Source: Pedosphaera sp. (GTDB lineage: Bacteria > Verrucomicrobiota > Verrucomicrobiia > Limisphaerales > AAA164-E04). From it: DNA of 64,000 nucleotides. The DNA lies in the NCBI GenBank assembly GCA_002690655.1, contig NZFL01000017.1, forward strand, positions 195,561 through 259,560, in the 5' to 3' direction. The notes under the pieces were generated by a model that was not told the DNA's origin, searched no databases, and saw only the letters and a list, made by a program, of their open reading frames with translations. A program made the translations under genes and the position numbers. Shown one piece after another: positions 38,501 through 45,897 of the stretch. Positions within the stretch are counted from its first letter, which is position 1. Every line of letters starts with the position of its first letter.

Positions 38501-38636
38501 ACGCGGCACCGGTCTTGGACTGTCGATGGTCTACGAAATGGCCAAGGAAATGGGCGCTGGACTCAGTGTTGATTCCAAACCGGGGCAAGGAAGTCAGTTT
38601 TTTGTCTATTTCCCGATGGAGAAAAGTTATCATTAA
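35529..38636 (+). CDS. Propeller-type sensor histidine kinase coupled to phnY
   Basis: This 1035-aa protein starts at an ATG inside the end of phnY (43-bp overlap); an internal signal-like segment lies at residues 17-40. Residues about 45-640 form two-component-regulator propeller repeats (DGLPSAG, LWLGAGS, TIWVASNNG). A Y_Y_Y-type domain follows (about 650-735), then a transmembrane helix (about 745-765), a coiled coil, HisKA with phospho-acceptor His812 in GIAHDFNS, and a HATPase_c domain (NLINNAADS, DSGVGIS, GTGLGLSMVYE). No receiver or AraC domain is attached, unlike hybrid systems. The ligand would bind in the periplasm. The overlap with phnY suggests it senses a phosphonate or a related signal. 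Confidence 0.9.
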   Translation: MHDHRQNFLYALGIIRFICLDKLLALCLLITAESAARSGSAADWKHFTMSDGLPSAGVAGVTFSSKEKVWLRYQDSNTISEFDGYDIASLQVPDLTASKVYESRSGQIWAIHPTGLHLWSKSEWQSFSVPAIAAAYRKVVQRLRSPVSLIPLQINQCLILANDSLHLFNASPYFVKQVHDLNSSVMAPFSEVMECKNGDVLLAGTGGIIWFAGPAKDIEQTAHRSVNMPEEIQDYQLTTPLENANEVFTFIGKKEGKPRIAVRLEGNTWSWSRIPPKIKLQTYWHDAGGFGWGTSFNGLYNIDIENDSVELSNALEAGLIFDVISDGAGHFWIATSEGLSRQSPSYWQLAHPELGESTVFDIARDRKNHLWMVTEDALMTFDEKGSHTINWPESLERIFKGNQCLFTLPNGWIGVNSGNGPILFSPEANSFRQIKSPVKNEEVIKILGNQINGDIVVQVSSAQSDSHGIFWTFNGESFDALEIDFAPDIDASEYFWTTELPPEIWFGAKDGIAYANGKQWVQFEAEEGLSTDVPHCMLELKDGRLWLGAGSYIYELQSNRWVQIYFAREKINDLLEARDGTIWVASNNGVHRYFQKTWLTHNTIEGLPSNTVYMLYEDVTGSVFAATTRGVSRYAPQSDMEAPITNIEIPKESSQKDIKRGTVVTFNSIDKWEHTPNERLLYSYRQDNEVWHPFSYTNNIILGDLPAGIHKIEVQAMDRNGNIEVQPPIFRFNFTIPWNEDPRLMTMTWAAAIITLILTGFAINRHQQLKRSYAEVEKIVDIRTKELEQANKELLQDQKMKALGTLASGIAHDFNSILSIIKGSIQIIEENPSDTDKLRKRVGRMHSVVDQGAGIVQSMLGYVRRKNEPSHLYDLNNVVLEAIRFSKDQQSTQSIEYHANPTIGELKMAPDLVKQILINLINNAADSMDHDGVVGIHLNLFKSFAGHVALKPSKADNYAVLRIMDSGVGISEEIVSRIFEPFYTTKAFSSRRGTGLGLSMVYEMAKEMGAGLSVDSKPGQGSQFFVYFPMEKSYH

Positions 38637-38665
38637 CCTGATACCATCCGAACAATCTCCTGAGT

Positions 38666-40048
38666 TCACTTATCCGATGGAGCAGATTTACGGAAAAAGT
38701 AGATACAGCTGCTAATCAAACAAAAAGTCCCCAAAAAGGTCATGAACCAGGTAAAAGCCTTGAAAAAACCAAGTCTGGACATATCTCCCTGGGCAAGATC
38801 TTTGTATAGTTGAATACCAACAGAGCCTGTGTAACCAATAGCATCAGCTACATAGATGGCAAACACGGCGGTTCCTAGAACTTTCGTGGAGGCCATCATT
38901 CGATCGAAAAGAAGTGAACCATAGGGCACATAGGCAAGGTATGATCCAAAGCCCGTTAAAGTCAGCCACCAAAAACCGGATATAACTCCCCAATCGAACA
39001 GGAGGGTACTTCCGCCAAGAAGCAATACGCCTGCGGTCATGACGACGAAAGCGCCAACGAGACCAGCGCGGTTGTGCTTGATAGTGTTTAAGAGCGCCAT
39101 GGTGACCATGACTCCAAAAGCAACGAGGGTTTCAGTGCGGCTGATGATTGTTTGATTATCATTATATGGATAGCCAAGGCCATCGAGAATCTCAACCATG
39201 TAATTGTCTCGAAAATCCCTGTAGGCAGTCAGGAAGAAATAGGCAATCATCAACAAGGCCAGACCCGGTAGAAAATGTTTCACAAAAGAAATACGTTTCT
39301 TCCCGTCCATGGGTTGCCGCGCGGTTCTGGCAGTGGTGTCCTGCACGCTGGGCGGTGGCAGCTGGTTGAGCATCCATACAGATAAAAAGAAAAGAGGCAA
39401 GAAATGAGCCCCAACCACTGCCGGCATCCATGCCTCACTGACTTCTCCCAATCCCCGGGCGATCATGGGACCAAGCAAGGGAAACCAGTTCCAGGCATCA
39501 GCAACTCCTCCACTCATCATGGCTCTTCCGAAATCCTTGACAATCCCACTTGATACAATGAAGGAACAACTCAAACCTGCGAGAAGAATTTCAGATGTCC
39601 GCCTTCCCTCAAGATACCAGACTACCAGGCCCCAGACCATCCCGAGAGGAAGCCCATTGAGAAAAATAGCTGCAAACCGCCAATCATCTGGAGCCAAACC
39701 AAATAAAACTAATGAGAGTTGTGCACCCAGAATCAACCACAATAAAGCTTTGGCTCGCTGGGATGGCTGTATCTCTGAACAAACTTTGATTCCTACATAT
39801 TTACTCAGGGCGTAGCCAAGTATTTGACTGATTACAAGAGCAGTTTTCAGTGTGACTTCAGTCTCAAAAAACATGAGCCCTTCAAATTTGGCCGCAGTGA
39901 ACGGCTTTCGAAAGGCGTACATGCAAAAGTAGGTACTGAAGGCAGCCGTGACAGCAAACAGGATAAAAATGAATTCTGGCGCCTTCGCCAGCCACTTCGA
40001 AAATCTGCTAATACGGATGGAATCAAGGGTGGGCGTGGGAGTTTCCAT
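38666..40048 (-). CDS. DUF5690 (MFS-like) transporter
   Basis: This 460-aa protein is rich in hydrophobic segments (about 12 transmembrane helices) and has the major facilitator pattern, with the DUF5690 features FSTYFCMYAFRKPF, GLPLGMVWGLVVWYLEGRRTSE and FLTAYRDFRDNYMVEIL. Members of this family are poorly characterised. The gene is convergent with the sensor kinase gene, which ends 29 bp away, and lies next to the phn genes, so it may import a phosphonate; this is inference from position. Confidence 0.8.
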   Translation of the reverse strand: METPTPTLDSIRISRFSKWLAKAPEFIFILFAVTAAFSTYFCMYAFRKPFTAAKFEGLMFFETEVTLKTALVISQILGYALSKYVGIKVCSEIQPSQRAKALLWLILGAQLSLVLFGLAPDDWRFAAIFLNGLPLGMVWGLVVWYLEGRRTSEILLAGLSCSFIVSSGIVKDFGRAMMSGGVADAWNWFPLLGPMIARGLGEVSEAWMPAVVGAHFLPLFFLSVWMLNQLPPPSVQDTTARTARQPMDGKKRISFVKHFLPGLALLMIAYFFLTAYRDFRDNYMVEILDGLGYPYNDNQTIISRTETLVAFGVMVTMALLNTIKHNRAGLVGAFVVMTAGVLLLGGSTLLFDWGVISGFWWLTLTGFGSYLAYVPYGSLLFDRMMASTKVLGTAVFAIYVADAIGYTGSVGIQLYKDLAQGDMSRLGFFKAFTWFMTFLGTFCLISSCIYFFRKSAPSDK

Positions 40049-40552
40049 ATGGATTCAATTTGTATTAGGACGAGCACATTAGTTCGCATCCCACGGAATA
40101 TTGAGGAAATGCATCAAAGCGAACACAAGACTCCGGCGGATTTGCACGTGCCTAGTGCACGCCAAATTAAGCATCTTTGCAAGACCAATAAGGGCAAATT
40201 GGAGATATCTTTTTCCCTGAAAAATTGAATGATAAATTTTGTTCGATTGTCAAAAATGGACGAATCTAATATTCATTGTGATTTAGTCGAAAGTGATTGA
40301 ATCGCAATAAACCCCCTTCACTCAGGAAAATTAAACATTACCTGGAAGCTATGTAACTAATTTTAAGAGTCAATATTACAGAGCTATCAAAAGACCACCT
40401 GATTACAGAAAGGGCTCATAAGAAGGGCTGAATGATCTAGAATATTTCAAATAAGTTTTGTTACTTTTTAAAACTCAGAAGAAATCGCCTTCAGATTTTT
40501 TTTCAACATCAATCACTTTACTATTGCAAAGGTCTAATCAGGCTCTATTTAT
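40049..40552. other. AT-rich intergenic stretch
   Basis: These roughly 500 bp contain no convincing gene. The transporter promoter (minus) and the rpoZ promoter (plus) must lie here. I see no clear operator or structured RNA. Confidence 0.5.
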
Positions 40553-40810
40553 ATGGGCTGTTTTAACTATAAAAAGAAGAGCAAATTGAATAGCGAACTA
40601 GTCACAGAAGCATTGGACAAGGTAACCAACCCAAACATCTTGGTAAACCTTGTATCACGTCGCGTCCGACAATTGAGCATTGGAGGAGGAAACATGAGTC
40701 GCCCATTTATTGAGACGGAACAGCCACTTGGTGCCGCGGACACCGCTCTCGAAGAAATTGTTCAAGAGAAAATCCATTTTGAAAAAATAAAGGAAGAAGA
40801 TTTAAGTTAG
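40553..40810 (+). CDS. rpoZ: RNA polymerase subunit omega
   Basis: This 85-aa protein matches omega: NSELVTEALDKVTNPNILVNLVSRR in two parts, then RQL, GNMSRPFIE and ADTALEEIVQEKI. Omega binds the C-terminus of beta-prime and helps RNA polymerase assembly. The first 11 residues from the ATG are Lys-rich and not typical, so a TTG at 40586, preceded by a purine-rich AAGAAGAG, may be the true start. A terminator follows at 40864. Confidence 0.9.
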   Translation: MGCFNYKKKSKLNSELVTEALDKVTNPNILVNLVSRRVRQLSIGGGNMSRPFIETEQPLGAADTALEEIVQEKIHFEKIKEEDLS

Positions 40811-40863
40811 GACTTTTCCCTAACATTCCTCTGAACACTCAAGGGAAAATCCATTTGAACCAT

Positions 40864-40889
40864 GCCGGAAGCTAACCTTCCGGCTTTTT
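40864..40889 (+). terminator. Intrinsic terminator between rpoZ and smpB
   Basis: An 8-bp GC-rich stem (GCCGGAAG with its complement) closes a 5-nt loop and is followed by TTTTT. It lies before the smpB start at 40919, which argues against the upstream ATG at 40862 being used. Confidence 0.8.
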
Positions 40890-40918
40890 CGTCCACAATC
40901 CGCCTTTCCCTATTCAAG

Positions 40919-41374
40919 ATGCCCGATATCGTAAGCAACTCTAAAGCGAAAAGAGATTACCACATCCTTGAGCTATTCGAAGCAGGGATCGCGCTACGTG
41001 GCACGGAGGTAAAGTCCTTGAGAGCGGGAAGAGCACAGATCAGAGATGCATTTGCCAGAGTCGAGAATATGGAGGTTTGGCTTTATCATGCTCACATCGA
41101 AGAATATTCTTTTGGGAACTGGGTAAATCACGAACCCAAAGCCAAACGCAAACTTCTACTCAACAAGTCAGAGATCCGAAAAATATTTGGATTGGCAGCG
41201 ATCAAGGGACATGCAGTATTTCCTCTTTCGCTGTATTGGAAAAATGGAAAAGTCAAAGTGAAGTTAGCCATCGGAAAAGGCAAAGTGCAACATGACAAGC
41301 GTGAAGACCTCAAACGACGCGACTCTGACAAGGAACTCAAAAGGGCAATGATGCACCGATTCAAGGGAAAATAA
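40919..41374 (+). CDS. smpB: SsrA-binding protein SmpB
   Basis: This 151-aa protein starts at 40919 (MPDIVSNSKAKRDYHILE); an in-frame ATG at 40862 falls inside the rpoZ terminator. SmpB binds tmRNA and brings it to stalled ribosomes for trans-translation. Features are the GIALRGTEVKSLR motif, RDAFARVENMEVWLYH, the LLLNKSEI helix, and the basic tail with KREDLKRRD ending HRFKGK. The tail inserts in the mRNA channel. No tmRNA gene is seen in this window. Confidence 0.97.
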   Translation: MPDIVSNSKAKRDYHILELFEAGIALRGTEVKSLRAGRAQIRDAFARVENMEVWLYHAHIEEYSFGNWVNHEPKAKRKLLLNKSEIRKIFGLAAIKGHAVFPLSLYWKNGKVKVKLAIGKGKVQHDKREDLKRRDSDKELKRAMMHRFKGK

Positions 41375-41451
41375 GCTAGTTGTTTACTCTTTGAAGACCT
41401 TTGGAAAAAGACATTTACAACTGGAATACTTGAGAGTAACTGGCATTAAAG

Positions 41452-41486
41452 AAAATCGGCGAAGCTTTTGGAGCTTCGCCGATTTT
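41452..41486. terminator. Bidirectional terminator between smpB and rpmB
   Basis: A perfect 15-bp inverted repeat (AAAATCGGCGAAGCT and its complement) closes a 5-nt loop, with A residues on one side and T residues on the other. It can serve the convergent smpB and rpmB transcripts. Confidence 0.9.
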
Positions 41487-41508
41487 CGTAAAATGGGGTT
41501 GTGAGGGC

Positions 41509-41763
41509 TTATGCAGATTTTTTCCAAGTGCGTTTGGGAGCCTTGGTTATCATACCCTTTTTTATGGCTTTGGCGGTGACGCGCATGTATTTCACTTCAC
41601 CATCAACGATCACCTTGACGCGCTGAAGATTGGGCATGAAGCGGCGTTTGGTGATACCAGTAACGTGAGTACCGATGCCGCCTTTTTTCTTGGCTTTACC
41701 ACTGCGCCAAATGTGACTTCCCTTAATGGGCCTTTTACCTGTAACCTGACAAATCCTGGACAT
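41509..41763 (-). CDS. rpmB: 50S ribosomal protein L28
   Basis: This 84-aa basic protein has the L28 pattern: MSRICQVTGKRP, then RRFMPNLQRVKV and a C-terminal RVTAKAIKKG. No zinc-type CxxC pair is present, so it is the zinc-free form. It stands alone, convergent with smpB; rpmG, its frequent partner, is not adjacent. Confidence 0.97.
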   Translation of the reverse strand: MSRICQVTGKRPIKGSHIWRSGKAKKKGGIGTHVTGITKRRFMPNLQRVKVIVDGEVKYMRVTAKAIKKGMITKAPKRTWKKSA

Positions 41764-42011
41764 AGAGCCGTGCTTAAATAATTGTTCCGAAAAACAAGAA
41801 ACGTGAAACTACCCATAACGTAAATATGAATCAAGGTTTAAACGCCGGAAAATTCACATTTTTGAATTCTGCAGAAACTCCAACGCGCCAAGTCGATCCA
41901 TACTCTGTAATCAAGAATTCAAATTACCGGAAAAGACCGACGAGAAGCCTCAAGAACCCAGTTGCCAAATGACAGCTTCCTCCTTTATGGTAGGCTTCTC
42001 TATTCGATACC

Positions 42012-42461
42012 ATGAAATTGATCTCAAACCAGAACAGTAAAAATACTCTGTTGGCAATTGCCTCCCTGTTGTTGACTCCCTGCATATTGATCGCTCATCC
42101 GGGTAACGGAGACATCCATACCTTTTCCGATGGTATTCAGCATTTCTTCTCAGGGGTGGATCATCTTCTGTTTTCAGCGCTTGCAGGCCTCCTGATACTC
42201 TCGAGACAAAAATTTTGGAGTGTTCCATCCATCAGTGCTGCAGTTGCAATCCCTTTGATACTCACGGGAGCGCATCAACTCTTGCTATTAAATGAAAATG
42301 CTCTCTGGACAGCTTCACTGGGTTTGATATTCGCTTCCTTATCTTTGCTCGTTTCAAGTGCTCTGGTAACTCAAGGTCACATTTTACAAAAAAGTCGAAA
42401 TCAAATAATGAGAATCGGATTTGGTTGTGCCCTTCTTGCACTGGCCTTGATCCAGCTTTGA
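42012..42461 (+). CDS. HupE/UreJ-like membrane protein
   Basis: This 149-aa protein has an N-terminal signal-like helix ending in AHPG, followed by HTFSDGIQHFFSGVDHLLF, which is the characteristic HupE/UreJ start (His- and Asp-containing first loop). About four more helices follow. Homologues are thought to be nickel or other metal permeases linked to hydrogenase or urease, but neither enzyme gene is nearby. The length is shorter than typical HupE (about 190), so it may be a partial relative. Confidence 0.65.
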   Translation: MKLISNQNSKNTLLAIASLLLTPCILIAHPGNGDIHTFSDGIQHFFSGVDHLLFSALAGLLILSRQKFWSVPSISAAVAIPLILTGAHQLLLLNENALWTASLGLIFASLSLLVSSALVTQGHILQKSRNQIMRIGFGCALLALALIQL

Positions 42462-42518
42462 TCTAATCGTTATCACCAAGGATGGCTGCTCCCATCCCCA
42501 TGTAATTATTCATTTGCC

Positions 42519-43352
42519 GTGAGGGAAGATGACCCAATCTTCGTCAAACCAAAACCCACTTTCAGGGAATGGTGTCGCCTCATAATATTTGAAGCCGACA
42601 CTCCTCTGGGAAAAGGGTTTGATGTCACACTGATCGTATGCATTCTGCTGAGCGTTGCCTCCGTCATGATGGCAAGCGTCGAATCGCTGATGGATCGGTT
42701 CGGGTCATTTCTCATTTGGCTTGAATGGACTTTTACGATCGCTTTTACCATTGAATACCTCCTTCGAGTTTGGACAGTCAAACAGCCTTTATTTTACATC
42801 AGGAGTTTTTATGGAATCGTCGATTTGGCTGCCCTCCTGCCGACATACCTCAGTTTGTTTGTGGTTGATGCGGAATATCTGATCGTGATTCGAATGCTCC
42901 GTGTGATGAGGGTATTTCGTATTCTAAAACTCATTCAATACCTGGAAGGCTCTAGCATGATCATGAAAGCCTTGAGGGCGAGTGGGCCCAAAATTACCGT
43001 TTTCGTAATGGCCGTGGTCGTCCTGGTCGTGATCATAGGATCTTTGATGTATGTCATCGAAGGTCACAAACACGGGTTTTCAAGCATTCCTATGAGTATT
43101 TACTGGGCGGTAGTAACCCTGACCACAGTTGGCTACGGTGATATTGCCCCGGTGACCCCTCTAGGAAAAATGCTGGCTTCCATGGTGATGATCATGGGTT
43201 ACGCCATCATTGCGGTGCCAACGGGTATTGTCACCGCCGAACTTACCCGAGCAGACAGATCAACCACAACCCTCAGTTGCCGCAATTGCTCAGCAGAGGC
43301 GCATCCTGATGGAGCAAAATTCTGTTATCAATGCGGGCATAATTTAAACTGA
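42519..43352 (+). CDS. Voltage-gated potassium channel with a C-terminal zinc ribbon
   Basis: This is a 277-aa protein that begins with GTG at 42519; there is no good ribosome binding site. Six transmembrane helices are visible, with an S4-type segment RMLRVMRVFRILK (positive every third residue) and the selectivity filter TVGYGD at about residues 203-208. The C-terminal 35 residues hold two CxxC pairs (SCRNCS, FCYQCG), a zinc ribbon. It is an inner-membrane cation channel of the KvAP/Kch type. The ribbon might serve as a cytoplasmic sensing or tetramer element. Confidence 0.9.
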   Translation: MREDDPIFVKPKPTFREWCRLIIFEADTPLGKGFDVTLIVCILLSVASVMMASVESLMDRFGSFLIWLEWTFTIAFTIEYLLRVWTVKQPLFYIRSFYGIVDLAALLPTYLSLFVVDAEYLIVIRMLRVMRVFRILKLIQYLEGSSMIMKALRASGPKITVFVMAVVVLVVIIGSLMYVIEGHKHGFSSIPMSIYWAVVTLTTVGYGDIAPVTPLGKMLASMVMIMGYAIIAVPTGIVTAELTRADRSTTTLSCRNCSAEAHPDGAKFCYQCGHNLN

Positions 43353-43465
43353 AACCACCCTTTTACACCCAAGACTAAAAAAGCGAACACAACACAGATC
43401 CTGAGGGACAAGGAATTGAAAATTGAGCTTGGATAAGCAATATTGAAATCAACAAGTAAAACACA

Positions 43466-45895
43466 ATGCGACATACGCCCATTCATTTAAGCATTTGCCT
43501 GTTATTGTTCCTCGGAAATTTAGAGGCGAATGAAACAGGTTTTCAATTCAGCGCAAACATCAGGCCTATTTTCAGGGACCACTGTTACCGCTGCCACGGA
43601 GCAACTCAACAAAAAGGCGGGTTACGTTTAGATCTGGGACATACTTCTGAAATTTGGGAAGGAAGTTCCGGTTCTGCCTGGATTGAAGGTAATCCTGAAG
43701 ACAGCCTGTTGATTCAATTATTGAAAGGCAACCACGATTCCCTACCCAGCATGCCTTACAAGAAGGAGGCCCTCTCTGAGCTGGAAATTCAGACGATAGA
43801 ACATTGGATTGACCAAGGAGCCATTATCCCCCCCTCCGTCGAGATAGACTCTCAACGTCACTGGGCATTTTCCAAACCTGATCGACCTGAAATCCCGAAG
43901 GTAAAGAACGAGCAATGGACTCGCAATGCCATCGACTTTTTCATCTTGAATGAGTTGGAAAAACAGGGAATTCAGCCTTCTGAAGAAGCTGCCCCATCAA
44001 CCCTGCTGCGCCGACTCTTCCTTGACCTGACGGGGCTCCCTCCCGGCCAAAAAGATTTAAAATCCATATCGGCAGGATTTACGGAGCCAAACTATCAGGA
44101 TTGGGTAAACGACTTACTGGCTTCACCACATTTCGGTGAACGTTGGGGGCGCCATTGGCTGGATGTGGCACGCTATGCCGATTCAAATGGCTACAGCATT
44201 GATGGAGCCCGCACTATGTGGCGATATCGGGATTGGGTCATTCAAGCGGTGAACGATGACATGCCTTTCGATCAGTTTACAACCGAACAACTCGCAGGGG
44301 ATTTATTGCCACACGCAACCCTTGATCAAATCATTGCAACAGGATTTCATCGTAATACCCAGATCAATCAGGAAGGAGGCATCGACCCTGAACAGTTCAG
44401 AATGGAATCCATATTTGACCGCATGGCAACGACTGGAGCGGCTTTCTTGGGCTTGACGATCGGTTGTGCTCAATGTCATGACCATAAATTCGACCCTGTT
44501 ACTCAGGAAGAATATTATCGAATGTTCGCGTTCTTTAATAATCAGGATGAACCCAACATCCCGGCCCCAACTTACAAGGAGTCCATGAAATTAATTTCAT
44601 GGGAACAAAAATACAACCCACTCAAATCCAAATTCGACATCTACGAAAAATCATTGCCCGACAAAATTTGGAGCTGGGAAAAATTCTTTGATGAAAAAGA
44701 TACCGAAGCAGCTCCTGCAGAAATAAAAGCCATCATTGAGAAAATCCCTCAGGAAAGAAGCAAAGAGGAATCAAAACAGCTTATTGAACATTTCAAGAAG
44801 CATGATTCAACCTACCAGGCTCTACGCAAACAAGTCAATGAGCTACAGCGCCAACGGCCCCGCATCACTACCGCCATGGTGCTGAAAGAGCGCACTGAAA
44901 TGCGTGAGACGCATTTGTTGATCAAGGGAGATTTTACCAGGCCAGATAAAAGCATGTCACCGGGGGTCCCGAAGACCCTTCATCCTATGGAAACTGAAGG
45001 TGAGGCCAATCGACTGGACCTGGCAAAATGGATTACCTCCCCTGAAAACCCCTTGACAGCGAGAGTGGTCATGAACCGCATGTGGCAGCAATATTTCGGC
45101 AACGGCATTGTTGAAACAGAAAATGATTTCGGAACACAAGGTAGCCTGCCCAGCAATCCTGCATTATTGGATTGGTTAGCCGTGGAATTTATGGAATCGG
45201 GATGGAGCATGAAGCAAATGCATCGCTTGATCACTCAATCCACGACCTACCGTCAATCCTCCAAGTTCAGACAGGATCTCTATGACAAAGATCCCAGAAA
45301 TCTCTTACTTGGACGACAAAACCGAGTGCGTCTGGAATCTGAAATCGTAAGAGATGTGGCTTTACAGGCCTCGGGATTGCTTGAACCCAGTATTGGGGGG
45401 GCCAGCGTACATCCACCTCAACCCAAAGGAGTAATGGGATTGGGGCAAGTGCAACGAAGCTGGAAAGCGAATCAAGACGAGGGGAGATTTCGCAGGGGGA
45501 TGTATACCTTCTTTTGGCGAGCAACACCTCACCCCGCCCTCTCCGTTTTTGATAGCCCTGATGCTTTCAGTACATGCACGAGACGCATACGCTCCAACAC
45601 ACCATTACAAGCTTTGGCGTTACTTAATGATCCAGCTTTTCATGAAATGGCCGAGCAATTTGCCCTGCTCATGCTTGAGCAAAGTGTTGAAAGCGACTCG
45701 GCGCGCGTGACCTTTGGTTTTAAAAGATGCACCTCCCGCTTACCCGATTCGGATGAATTAAAGGTCATGCTGGAGTTCATTTCGCAACAAAGAAAATCCA
45801 CCAAATCACTGGATTCAATAAAACAACAGAAAACCGTCTGGTTGAATGTGGCTCGAGTTTTGTTGAACCTTGACGAAACCATCACTCGCGAATAG
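43466..45895 (+). CDS. PSCyt1/DUF1549/DUF1553 protein, cassette 2
   Basis: This 809-aa protein has a signal peptide ending near LEANE. It has the same domain order as cassette 1: PSCyt1 with CYRCH, DUF1549 with [18 protein letters not shown] and CAQCHDHKFDP, a helical charged middle, and DUF1553 with NRLDLAKWI and ARVVMNRMWQQ, ending LNLDETITRE. The similarity to the first cassette is clear along the whole length, but many residues differ, so the copies are old. A G7 run (45395-45401) lies at the same GG site as the G8 run of cassette 1. Confidence 0.9.
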   Translation: MRHTPIHLSICLLLFLGNLEANETGFQFSANIRPIFRDHCYRCHGATQQKGGLRLDLGHTSEIWEGSSGSAWIEGNPEDSLLIQLLKGNHDSLPSMPYKKEALSELEIQTIEHWIDQGAIIPPSVEIDSQRHWAFSKPDRPEIPKVKNEQWTRNAIDFFILNELEKQGIQPSEEAAPSTLLRRLFLDLTGLPPGQKDLKSISAGFTEPNYQDWVNDLLASPHFGERWGRHWLDVARYADSNGYSIDGARTMWRYRDWVIQAVNDDMPFDQFTTEQLAGDLLPHATLDQIIATGFHRNTQINQEGGIDPEQFRMESIFDRMATTGAAFLGLTIGCAQCHDHKFDPVTQEEYYRMFAFFNNQDEPNIPAPTYKESMKLISWEQKYNPLKSKFDIYEKSLPDKIWSWEKFFDEKDTEAAPAEIKAIIEKIPQERSKEESKQLIEHFKKHDSTYQALRKQVNELQRQRPRITTAMVLKERTEMRETHLLIKGDFTRPDKSMSPGVPKTLHPMETEGEANRLDLAKWITSPENPLTARVVMNRMWQQYFGNGIVETENDFGTQGSLPSNPALLDWLAVEFMESGWSMKQMHRLITQSTTYRQSSKFRQDLYDKDPRNLLLGRQNRVRLESEIVRDVALQASGLLEPSIGGASVHPPQPKGVMGLGQVQRSWKANQDEGRFRRGMYTFFWRATPHPALSVFDSPDAFSTCTRRIRSNTPLQALALLNDPAFHEMAEQFALLMLEQSVESDSARVTFGFKRCTSRLPDSDELKVMLEFISQQRKSTKSLDSIKQQKTVWLNVARVLLNLDETITRE

Positions 45896-45897
45896 TT

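Noticed and set aside
39824..40228. A 134-codon plus-strand frame
   Set aside because: It is mostly antisense to the start of the DUF5690 transporter, and its sequence is Lys/His/Ser-rich without domain features.
40862..40918. Earlier ATG for smpB
   Set aside because: It falls within the intrinsic terminator of rpoZ, and the 19 added residues are not part of SmpB.
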